Assembly (NCBI GenBank): GCA_017620335.1
Contig: JAFZQO010000048.1
Location: forward strand, 1-43,176
Reading direction: 5' to 3'
Source: Bacteroidales bacterium
GTDB lineage: Bacteria; Bacteroidota; Bacteroidia; Bacteroidales; UBA932
Length of the DNA: 43,176 nucleotides
The translations under genes and the position numbers were made by a program. Within the stretch, counting starts at the first letter, position 1, and every line of letters begins with the position of its first letter. Below the pieces are notes generated by a model. It saw only the letters and a program-made list of their open reading frames with translations. It was not told the DNA's origin and made no database searches. Below, piece after piece: positions 24,708 to 32,274 of the stretch.

Positions 24708-27700
24708 TTAATCTTGGAAAAGGAGGGGGAAGGATTGGTCGAGGAAGTACTTGGCGTTCATCCAGGTGTGTCCGAACTTGCCGTCCGTGAACACCTTGAC
24801 GTTCTTGATACCCTTGCTGTCGAGGAAGTCCATGTAGTCCTTGGCGTTGCCGTAGAGGAAGTCGTCCGTACCCACGCCGAGCCAGAAGAGATGGATCTTG
24901 TCGTTGAGGTTGGGGTCGTCATAGATGCCGCCCGGAAGCGTCGTGCTGGTGAAGGAGCTGTACGAGCAGAGCCAGGAGAACTTGTCGAGGTTCGTCAGGC
25001 CGGCCGCCAGGCCCTGGTTGCCGCCGCGGGAGAATCCGCCGATGGCCCTGTGGTCGCGGTCGTTGATGGTGCGGTAGTTCTTCTCCACGTAAGGCATCAG
25101 GTCGTCGATGAGGTCCTTGGTGAACATATCGCCCATGCGCGGGGCCTTTCCAGCCGGGAAGTACTTGGAAGGATTGCCGTAAGGCAGGACGATGATCATC
25201 TCCTTGGCCTTGCCCTGCGCGACGAGGTTGTCGAGGATGAGGTTCATCCTTCCGACCTTGTAGTACACCTCCTCGGTGTCGGTGGTGCCGCTGATGAGGT
25301 AGAAGACGGGATACTTCTTGTTCTTGTTCTTGTAGTAGCTCGGCGGTGTGTAGACGATGGCGTTGCCGAAGGTGCCGAGGCTCTCCGACCAGTAGTTCAC
25401 ATAGTCCACCGCGCCGTGAGGGACGTTCGTCAATGCGTGGAGGAGGGGCTCGCCCTGTCCGCGGACGTCAACGATGCTGTTCTTGAAGGTCTCGTTCGGG
25501 AACCAGTCGGGGTTGAGCGGGTCCATGGTCTGGACGCCGTCCACGATGAAGCTGTAAGGGTACATGTCCGGCTCGACAGGTCCGAGGGTGACGGTCCATA
25601 CGCCGTTGGGGTCTTTTTCCATGTCCTGGGTGCCCGCGAACTGCGTGCTGACCTGGACCTTCTCCGCGGTGTTGGAGCGGAAGTTGAACGTGACGGTGTT
25701 GTCAGGATTGACGACGGGCGAAGCGAGGGACGCTCCCATTCCGCCGGGAACTCCACCCATGCCGGGGAGGAACCAGCCTCCCATGACGTCGTCATGGAGG
25801 ATGTTCACCACGATCTTGCCGGCCTCCTTTCCGCGGAACACCCTCATCACCATTTCGCCGTTGACCAGGGTGCCGACGCCCATGTCGGTGAGCTTGGCTT
25901 CGATGCCGGACTCACCTTCGCCGATCAGGTCTTCCTCGGTGAGCGTGCCCGACCAGAGGACGGGGCCGAGGGTGTGGTTGAGGGTCCAGTTGCCGGGGGT
26001 GATGTTCTCGAAGACGTACTCGTCCACGCCTTCCTTGATCATGAAGCGCTGGGTCTGGTTGCCGGCGCTGTAGGCGAAGCTGCCGCGGCCGCTGTTGAGC
26101 TCGATCTCGCCGCCGGTGCCGTTCACCTGCTCGCTGACCTCGCGGTAGTAGTCAAGGCCGGAGTCGAAGGACTCTACCTCGAAGAAGTACTCGGGATCGG
26201 TGTTGAGGCTGCGGATGGTGATCTGGTTGGCGTCGTAGAGTATATAGCTGTTGTAGAGCTTACCGGGCTCGATGCCGTAGCGGACGATGTAGCCGTCGGC
26301 ACCGGGGACGGGCTCCCAGAGCAGGGAGGCCTCGCGGCGGTCCTCAGGGTTGCGGACGACCTTGACGTCGCCGACCTTGATGGAAGCTGCGGAGTAGGGA
26401 TTGCCGAAGATGCGGAGGTCCTTCATGCAGAACTTGGCGCCGTCATGGCACTGCCTTGCGTTGGTGACGCGCACGTAGCGGCCCTGGACGGGGTTAAGGA
26501 ACTCGTTGTAGTCGTGATGGAGGTCAAATTTGTTCTCGCTCTTATCGAGGACCTTCGTCCACTTGACTCCGTCGATGGAGGTTTCGACATAGAAGCATTG
26601 ATAGTACTCGGGAAGGGCCGGCGCCGCGGCGCCCGCGCCGAAGCCGCCCATGCCGCCGCGGGCCTGCTGCTCAGCGCCGACATGGTCGAAGTTGCACTGG
26701 ATGGCGTAGATGTCCGAGACCTTGCCGAGGTCGACCTGGAAGAACTCGCCCGGATCTCCGGTCTCGGCCACCCAGTTGGTCATGAACTGCTCGTCCACGC
26801 CGAAATTGGGGTTGCTGCCCTCGGCGGTGGAGGAGACGGTGACCTTCTTCTTGTGCGAAAGGAGCTTCCATCCGGTGTAATTGTCCACGCCGTCCTTGCG
26901 GTCCGCGGGATAGTACTGCGGATAGTCGCCGAAGGAGACATTGGAGTACATCACGCCTTCCTCATCGACATCGGTCGGGTAGATGGCGAGCTCGGAACCG
27001 CGTCCGCCCCCGCCGTAGCTGGCCGGAATCATGCAGATAGTCCACAGATGGCCGTTCTTGTCATGGAAGGTGCTGCCGTGGCCTGCACCGACCGCGAAGC
27101 CGGAAGTCTTGAAAGTCAACGGGTTATGCTCTGAGTAGGTGAAAGGCCCCATGGGGCTGTCACCCACGTACACACCGTGAGAATAGGAGAGGAACTCGAG
27201 GCCGATGGCGGCATACTGGAGGTAGTACTTGTCTCCGTGCTTGGTCATCCACGGGCCTTCGATCCAGGGATACTCCTCGGCGAAGTAGTCGCGGCGGCCG
27301 TTGAAGATGGAGTAGATGACGTCCTCCTTGCGGCGGGTCTCGAAGCCGTGCTTCTTGTAGTCGCTGAAGAAGAGCACCTGGGGCTCGCCTATCTCCTTGA
27401 AGGTCTTGGTGTCCAGCTCCACGACCTTGAAGGGCATGAGCTGGGACCAGCCGTAGTACATGTACAGGTGCCCGTTGTCATAGAACAGGTTGGCGTCGCC
27501 GTAGCGGTTGCTGTCCAGCTGCTCCTCAAGCACGGTCCATTCGCCGGTCTTGGGGTTCTCGCAGCGGCATACGCGGGTGTTGTTCATCGAGCAGGCATAG
27601 AGGGTACCCTCCATCTCGACCACGGATACGACGCCGCCTGGGAAATTCGGGGCGTCGACGTAGGTCCAGTTCTGGAAGTCAGGGGAATACCAGTAGCCCC

Positions 27701-27896
27701 TGCGGTGGGAGATGAAAAGATAATAGTCGTCCTGGTACACCACGACGACCGGCTCGCCGCCCCGGCCGGACCTTTCGTTGCCGGCAAAGACGTCGAGCGG
27801 GTTGCAGAACGTGGTCCGCTGCTGTCCGAACGACGGCAGGGACGCGAGCAGCATGACCACCAGGGCCAGGATGCTTTTCACGGATGTCTTTCGCAT
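24708..27896 (-). CDS. Multidomain GH43 - F5/8 C - FN3 - E-set - CE1 protein
   Basis: A 1062-residue secreted enzyme. Order: signal peptide 1-25; five-bladed GH43-like domain about 28-330 (Asp134 in YGDANLF, Glu213 in WIEGPW; the usual catalytic-base Asp is replaced by Glu48 in GGEPVVV); F5/8 type C (discoidin, CBM32-like) 345-500; fibronectin III 503-595; a beta-rich linker 600-705; E-set/CBM48-like 725-812; CE1 esterase 825-1062 with Ser956 in GGFSRGGN, Asp1011/1012 and His1043 in FGHTW. The oxyanion segment reads YLISG, not YLIHG. GH43 members remove arabinose or xylose; CE1 removes acyl esters, so one chain may attack both sides of a feruloyl-arabinose branch. ATG 27896 is used; the longer version begins with TTG. 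Confidence 0.9.
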   Translation of the reverse strand: MRKTSVKSILALVVMLLASLPSFGQQRTTFCNPLDVFAGNERSGRGGEPVVVVYQDDYYLFISHRRGYWYSPDFQNWTYVDAPNFPGGVVSVVEMEGTLYACSMNNTRVCRCENPKTGEWTVLEEQLDSNRYGDANLFYDNGHLYMYYGWSQLMPFKVVELDTKTFKEIGEPQVLFFSDYKKHGFETRRKEDVIYSIFNGRRDYFAEEYPWIEGPWMTKHGDKYYLQYAAIGLEFLSYSHGVYVGDSPMGPFTYSEHNPLTFKTSGFAVGAGHGSTFHDKNGHLWTICMIPASYGGGGRGSELAIYPTDVDEEGVMYSNVSFGDYPQYYPADRKDGVDNYTGWKLLSHKKKVTVSSTAEGSNPNFGVDEQFMTNWVAETGDPGEFFQVDLGKVSDIYAIQCNFDHVGAEQQARGGMGGFGAGAAAPALPEYYQCFYVETSIDGVKWTKVLDKSENKFDLHHDYNEFLNPVQGRYVRVTNARQCHDGAKFCMKDLRIFGNPYSAASIKVGDVKVVRNPEDRREASLLWEPVPGADGYIVRYGIEPGKLYNSYILYDANQITIRSLNTDPEYFFEVESFDSGLDYYREVSEQVNGTGGEIELNSGRGSFAYSAGNQTQRFMIKEGVDEYVFENITPGNWTLNHTLGPVLWSGTLTEEDLIGEGESGIEAKLTDMGVGTLVNGEMVMRVFRGKEAGKIVVNILHDDVMGGWFLPGMGGVPGGMGASLASPVVNPDNTVTFNFRSNTAEKVQVSTQFAGTQDMEKDPNGVWTVTLGPVEPDMYPYSFIVDGVQTMDPLNPDWFPNETFKNSIVDVRGQGEPLLHALTNVPHGAVDYVNYWSESLGTFGNAIVYTPPSYYKNKNKKYPVFYLISGTTDTEEVYYKVGRMNLILDNLVAQGKAKEMIIVLPYGNPSKYFPAGKAPRMGDMFTKDLIDDLMPYVEKNYRTINDRDHRAIGGFSRGGNQGLAAGLTNLDKFSWLCSYSSFTSTTLPGGIYDDPNLNDKIHLFWLGVGTDDFLYGNAKDYMDFLDSKGIKNVKVFTDGKFGHTWMNAKYFLDQSFPLLFQD

Positions 27897-27935
27897 GATT
27901 TTTTTATCGGTTATGGTTTCGTGCAATTATCTTCC

Positions 27936-27943
27936 CAAAGATA
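27936..27943 (-). promoter_or_regulatory. -7 promoter element for the GH43-CE1 operon
   Basis: TATCTTTG on the minus strand, 40 nt before the ATG at 27896. Confidence 0.65.
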
Positions 27944-28003
27944 AATAAAATTGCCCGTCCCCACGTTATAATTCTGGGTCAAGAGTATTTAAATTTTCTT
28001 TCT

Positions 28004-28011
28004 TATCTTTG
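28004..28011 (+). promoter_or_regulatory. -7 promoter element for the type-B carboxylesterase
   Basis: TATCTTTG, 19 nt before the ATG at 28031. Confidence 0.7.
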
Positions 28012-28030
28012 CAGCGTTAATCGGAAGAGC

Positions 28031-29401
28031 ATGAAAACAATCGTGAAAATCCTTCTGGCGGCCCTCCTTCTGGGCGCCGCCTCCTGCAGCGGGAAACAGC
28101 CTGTCCTCAAAGTCGAGGGCGGACAGATACAAGGCATAGCCTCCGCAGCCAAGGGCGTAACCGTGTTCAAGGGCATCCCCTATGCCGCTCCGCCTGTCGA
28201 CAGCCTCCGCTGGCGCGAACCTCAGCCCGTAATCCCCTGGGAGGGCGTGAAGGTCGCGGACACGTTCGGCCCGATTCCCTGGCAGGACGACCTCAGCGGC
28301 ATGGACCTCTACGGCAAGGAGTTCTATTCCGACGGCATGCCGGAGATGAGTGAGGACTGCCTGTATCTCAACGTCTGGGCCCCGACCAGGTCGTTGGGCA
28401 AGGGGAGAAAGAAACTTCCCGTAGCCCTGTGGATCCACGGTGGCGCGTTCGACCATGGCTTCAGCAATGAAATCACGTTCGACGGCGACGCCTGGGCTTC
28501 CAAGGACGTCATTTTAGTCACGATCAACTATCGCGAAGGGGTATTCGGCTTCCTCGGCCACAGGTTCCTTGCCGAAGAGGAGGGAGCCATGGGCCGCAGC
28601 GGCAATTATGGACTTTACGACCAGCTCGCCGCACTCGACTGGGTCAGGGACAACATCCAGGCCTTCGGCGGAGATCCTGACAATATCACGCTGTTCGGCC
28701 AGAGCGCGGGCGCACGCAGCGTCCAGACGCTGGTGAGCGCGCCCATCACCAACGGCAAGATCGCCAAGGCCATCATCCAGAGCGGCGGCGGCATCAATCC
28801 CGAACTCCAGGGCAGGGAGAAGAACTATATCGAGGTCTGGGCCATGGGCGAGTATTTCTGCAGGTTCTCGGGATACGAGACCCTCGAACAGATGCGTGCG
28901 GCTTCTCCCGAAGAATTGCTGAAGAAATATGACGAGTATGTCGGTTTGGGCGGGAACATCCCCCTGGGACCCATGACGGACATGAACATCTTCGGCAGGT
29001 CCTTCTCGACGGCGGCTTCCATCAACGAGCTTCCGAACATCCCCTTCATGATCGGATCCACGGATGGCGACGGTATCCAGAAGGCAAAGGATATCGACCA
29101 GTTCTGCGCCGCCAGGGTCTATTATAAGAGCGAGCCGGTTTACGAGTATCTCTTCAAACGCAAGCTTCCCGGCGATGATGCAGGGGCTTTCCACTCTGCC
29201 GAACTCTGGTATGTGTTCGGTACCCTGGACCGCTGCTGGCGTCCGTTTACCGAGGCTGATTATAAGTTGAGCGCCGATATGGTCGACGCCTGGACGAATT
29301 TCTGCAAGTACGGCAATCCCAACGGGAAAAAGAAGGATAGCCCGTGGCGTCCTTTCACCGACGGGGATCCTTTCCGTATGGAATGGGATGTCAAGGAATG
29401 A
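28031..29401 (+). CDS. Type-B carboxylesterase lipoprotein
   Basis: A 456-residue serine hydrolase of the carboxylesterase/cholinesterase family (PF00135). A lipobox (GAASC, Cys19) predicts a lipoprotein. Markers: VFKGIPYAAPP (45-55), SEDCLYLNVWAP (107-118), oxyanion IHGGAF and nucleophile Ser225 in FGQSAGA. The expected acid and His lie near GSTDGDG and FHSAELWYVFG. It is shorter than the usual ~500-550 residues, mostly in the C-terminal part. It diverges from the GH43-CE1 operon with its own TATCTTTG box. Likely an esterase for plant-derived esters; the substrate is not predictable. The stop is separated by 4 bp from the convergent U32 gene, and a short palindrome (GACGCTT/AAGCGTC, 29400-29414) spans both stops. 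Confidence 0.93.
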   Translation: MKTIVKILLAALLLGAASCSGKQPVLKVEGGQIQGIASAAKGVTVFKGIPYAAPPVDSLRWREPQPVIPWEGVKVADTFGPIPWQDDLSGMDLYGKEFYSDGMPEMSEDCLYLNVWAPTRSLGKGRKKLPVALWIHGGAFDHGFSNEITFDGDAWASKDVILVTINYREGVFGFLGHRFLAEEEGAMGRSGNYGLYDQLAALDWVRDNIQAFGGDPDNITLFGQSAGARSVQTLVSAPITNGKIAKAIIQSGGGINPELQGREKNYIEVWAMGEYFCRFSGYETLEQMRAASPEELLKKYDEYVGLGGNIPLGPMTDMNIFGRSFSTAASINELPNIPFMIGSTDGDGIQKAKDIDQFCAARVYYKSEPVYEYLFKRKLPGDDAGAFHSAELWYVFGTLDRCWRPFTEADYKLSADMVDAWTNFCKYGNPNGKKKDSPWRPFTDGDPFRMEWDVKE

Positions 29402-29405
29402 CGCT

Positions 29406-31247
29406 TTAAGCGTCTTCCGTGACGGTCATTTCGCATTCCGCGCAGTCGAAATGCAGTGCAAGACGCCGTCCGTTGTTCAGAAGGAACAGCGGGCGGCTTT
29501 CCTTTGCGCCCTGATGAACGGGGCACAGGCCGAGTTCGTGGCGTATGCAGTAGCGGGTGCGCATCAGCTCGGCGCCCGCAGGGTGCGCGAGCTCGTACGC
29601 GGACTCGACCCGCTGCGCCCCGCGCGCCTCATAGAGTGCGCGCGCGGGCCCGTTGGCCACGTTGTACTTATAGGATAGGACTGTGTTGCCGACCTTGACT
29701 GACGGGTCCTTGCGGCCGGAGGCCATCGGAACCTTCCCGCAGGGGAGGGAATCGAGGTCGGAGGCAATGAGGCGCCGGATGCTGTTGAGCAGCGAGGCGC
29801 TCAGCAGCGGCAGGGCGCCGCCGGGGGTCTGCACGTCCAGCGTCTCAACGGTGAAGGCATAATGCCCGCTACGCTTGGAGAGCTGCTCGCGTATCATAGC
29901 CTCCTGGCGTTCGCGGTTGTCGGCGGTGTCGAGGTCGGCCTTGAAGGGGCAGGGGACCTGCCTTCCGTCCTCGCTGGCCGCCGTGATGTCTATGTCATAT
30001 TTCCCGGAAATCAGGACCTGCAGGGCGACCGCGATCTCCCTGTGCGGCATGTTGCGCTCGAGCTCGCGCTCGAAGGCGGAGTTGATGTTGCGATATAATT
30101 TGAGCCCGCTGCGCAACCCTTCCACGGGCTTGCATCGTATGGTGTCCCCCTCGCAGACATCGCCTCGGAAACCGACGACGCCGCTGCGGCCGGCGAAGGC
30201 GAAGCCGTCTCCGTTGCGCAGCTGCACGCCGCCCGCGGGGACGAGCCGGAGCTCGCACGCGGGCCCGGCGCTCCGCACGGACCGCACGGTGCCGACGTAT
30301 TCTCCCATGGACTTCGGCGCGTCCATGGATGACCATCTTCCGCGCCGGCCGTCCAGCCAGAGCTCGGTGTAGCCGCGGTTGAACGTGCGGTCCGTGGCCG
30401 GCGCGAAGCCTCCCGTGACGCGCCCGAAGGAGGCGCGGCGGTACCGTCCCGGATGCGCCGCGACGAGCGCGTCCAGGGCCATGGAATACTCCCTAACTAC
30501 GTTCTTGACATATGAGGCGTTCTTGAGCCGCCCCTCGATCTTGAATGAGCAGACCCCGGCTTCGGCAAGCTCTTCCAGCCTGCCGAGCAGGCGGTAGTCC
30601 TTGAGAGAAAGCAGGGCCTTGTCCTTCACCAGTACTCGGCCGCTGTCGTCCACGAGGTCGTAGAGCGAGCGGCAGGCCTGGATGCAGGCTCCGCGATTGG
30701 CGCTTCGGCCGGAAAGATGCTCGGAGAGGTAGCACTGGCCGCTGTAGCAGACGCACAGCGCCCCGTGCACGAAGAACTCAAGCTCGCATCCGACAGCCTT
30801 GCGTATCTCCCTAAGCGTATCCAGGGAGGTCTCGCGCTCCACGACCAGCCTGGAGTAGCCCAGGCTTTCGTGGAAGCGCGCGTCCTCCGCCGTGCGTATG
30901 GCGCACTGCGTGGACGCGTGCAGGGGTACGGTGATGTCGTCCCACCGGGTAAGGGCATGGTCCTGGACTATGAAGGCGTCCACTCCGGCCGCCTGCGCAT
31001 CCAGCATCAGACGGTGCGCCCGCTCCAGTTCGTCGTCATAGACTATAGTATTGACGGTAAGGAAGATGCGTGCCCCGAAGCGGTGCGCGTACGCGCAAAG
31101 CCTCGCCACGTCCTCCATGCTGTTCCCGGCGTCCTTCCGGGCGCCGAACTCCCCGCCGGCCATATACACGGCATCGGCACCGCAGTCGATGGCTGCGATG
31201 CCGATGTCGGCATTTCTCGCCGGTGCGAGAAGTTCAAGTATTTCCAT
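29406..31247 (-). CDS. U32 family protein, RlhA-like (23S rRNA hydroxylation)
   Basis: A 613-residue member of the peptidase-U32 family with the C-terminal DUF3656-type extension. In E. coli the same architecture belongs to RlhA, needed for 5-hydroxycytidine at 23S rRNA C2501; other relatives (TrhP, UbiU/V) hydroxylate tRNA or ubiquinone. Marks: LLAPARNADIGIAAIDCGADAVYMAG at the start of the TIM-like barrel (5-30) and the Cys cluster CVCYSGQCYLSEH...GACIQACR (about 166-196), proposed to hold an Fe-S cluster. The start codon overlaps the stop of the TPR gene (TAATG at 31249-31245), so translation is coupled. It is cytoplasmic. True peptidase activity is doubtful for this subgroup. Confidence 0.87.
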   Translation of the reverse strand: MEILELLAPARNADIGIAAIDCGADAVYMAGGEFGARKDAGNSMEDVARLCAYAHRFGARIFLTVNTIVYDDELERAHRLMLDAQAAGVDAFIVQDHALTRWDDITVPLHASTQCAIRTAEDARFHESLGYSRLVVERETSLDTLREIRKAVGCELEFFVHGALCVCYSGQCYLSEHLSGRSANRGACIQACRSLYDLVDDSGRVLVKDKALLSLKDYRLLGRLEELAEAGVCSFKIEGRLKNASYVKNVVREYSMALDALVAAHPGRYRRASFGRVTGGFAPATDRTFNRGYTELWLDGRRGRWSSMDAPKSMGEYVGTVRSVRSAGPACELRLVPAGGVQLRNGDGFAFAGRSGVVGFRGDVCEGDTIRCKPVEGLRSGLKLYRNINSAFERELERNMPHREIAVALQVLISGKYDIDITAASEDGRQVPCPFKADLDTADNRERQEAMIREQLSKRSGHYAFTVETLDVQTPGGALPLLSASLLNSIRRLIASDLDSLPCGKVPMASGRKDPSVKVGNTVLSYKYNVANGPARALYEARGAQRVESAYELAHPAGAELMRTRYCIRHELGLCPVHQGAKESRPLFLLNNGRRLALHFDCAECEMTVTEDA

Positions 31248-32182
31248 TATTTCTTCAGGGCCTCGAGCTGCTGCTTGGCGGTGGCACCGTACTGAGGGTC
31301 GTTCTGGACCTTGGTGTAGTACTCGATGGCCTTGGCCTTGTTGCCAGCCTGCTGGTAGAGGACAGCGACGGTGGTGATGATGCCGTTGGCATCCTTGGCG
31401 TCAGGGGAGACCTCGAGATACTTCTCGTAGAAACCGATGGCCTTGGCGTTGTCCTTGAGCTGGGTGGCGGCGGAGGCGGCGAGCTTGTAGGCGTTAGCGC
31501 TCTCGGAGTAGGTGTTGGACTCCTCGCAGGCGGCCATGGCCTCCTTGTACTTCTTGTCCTTCAGGAGCTGCTGGGCGTCCTTGAGGTAGATGTTGGCGAG
31601 CTGCTTGTTGGCATTGGCGGCCTGTCCGTGCTCGGCGGCCTGCTTGAAGGCGGCGATGGAACCGTCCTTGTCACCGGTATTGGTGAGCGCGACGCCGAGG
31701 CGCAGGGCGGATGCACCGTCCTCAGGGTCGGCTGCGAGGATATCCTTGAAAGCCTCGGCAGCGGCGGCGTAGTCCTTGTCATTGAATAGGGCGGTAGCCT
31801 TCTGCTTCTTGACCTGGGGGATCAGCGTGGCGGCCTCGCCGATGACATCGTCGTTGCCATACTCCTCGGCGACCTTGATGGCCTCCTCGAGCTGGGCGAC
31901 GCCCTCGTCGTATTTGGATTCCTTGATTACGTTCTTAGCGATGGTCAGCACGATGGAAGGGATCACGGACTTGCAGGTGCCCACGAGCTCCTCTCCTTCC
32001 TCGCCGCATGCCTGGGCAAGGGTAAGTGCCTGCTTGAATCCTTCGAGTGCCTTGGCATAATCTTTGGCTACGAGAGCCTCGTTGGCATTCTGAGCAGTTT
32101 CAGTCGCCTGGGCCATGTCCTGTGCAGAAACGAGACCTGCGGAAAGGATAACGGCGGCCAGAGTGAGAATAATTTTTTTCAT
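31247..32182 (-). CDS. Exported TPR-repeat protein
   Basis: A 311-residue protein with signal peptide (ends GLVSAQ) and several tetratricopeptide units, for example ANEALVAKDYAKALEGFKQAL, ALFNDKDYAAAAEAFKDIL, ALTNTGDKDGSIAAFKQA, KKYKEAMAACEESN and QAGNKAKAIEYYTKV. TPR proteins form scaffolds for protein binding, here in the periplasm. The stop overlaps the start of the U32 gene, an odd coupling of a periplasmic scaffold with a cytoplasmic rRNA-modifying type of enzyme. A -7 box (TACTTTTG, 32232-32225) lies 42 nt before the ATG in a back-to-back promoter region. Confidence 0.9.
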   Translation of the reverse strand: MKKIILTLAAVILSAGLVSAQDMAQATETAQNANEALVAKDYAKALEGFKQALTLAQACGEEGEELVGTCKSVIPSIVLTIAKNVIKESKYDEGVAQLEEAIKVAEEYGNDDVIGEAATLIPQVKKQKATALFNDKDYAAAAEAFKDILAADPEDGASALRLGVALTNTGDKDGSIAAFKQAAEHGQAANANKQLANIYLKDAQQLLKDKKYKEAMAACEESNTYSESANAYKLAASAATQLKDNAKAIGFYEKYLEVSPDAKDANGIITTVAVLYQQAGNKAKAIEYYTKVQNDPQYGATAKQQLEALKK

Positions 32183-32224
32183 AATGCTAAAATGAGTTTT
32201 AAGTTATTTCAAGTCGAACAAATA

Positions 32225-32254
32225 CAAAAGTAGTAATTAATTTTTTTACTTTTG
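32225..32254. promoter_or_regulatory. Back-to-back divergent promoters
   Basis: TACTTTTG on the plus strand (32247-32254) serves the M16-like gene. The same octamer on the minus strand (32232-32225) serves the TPR gene. Together they form an 8-bp inverted repeat with only 14 bp between the boxes, so the upstream half of each promoter overlaps the other's -7 box and the two probably compete for polymerase. Confidence 0.6.
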
Positions 32255-32274
32255 TACCAGTTCAAGATTAAATT

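Noticed and set aside
24135-27134. 999-codon open frame on the plus strand opposite the GH43-CE1 gene
   Set aside because: It lies wholly antisense to a clear multidomain enzyme. Its composition is Val/Glu/Gly/Asp/His-rich, typical of the mirror frame of a high-GC gene. It has no recognisable motif and no promoter.
29400-29414. GACGCTT/AAGCGTC palindrome spanning two convergent stops as a terminator
   Set aside because: The 7-bp stem has only a one-base loop and no T-run; too short to call a terminator, so it is mentioned only in the carboxylesterase entry.
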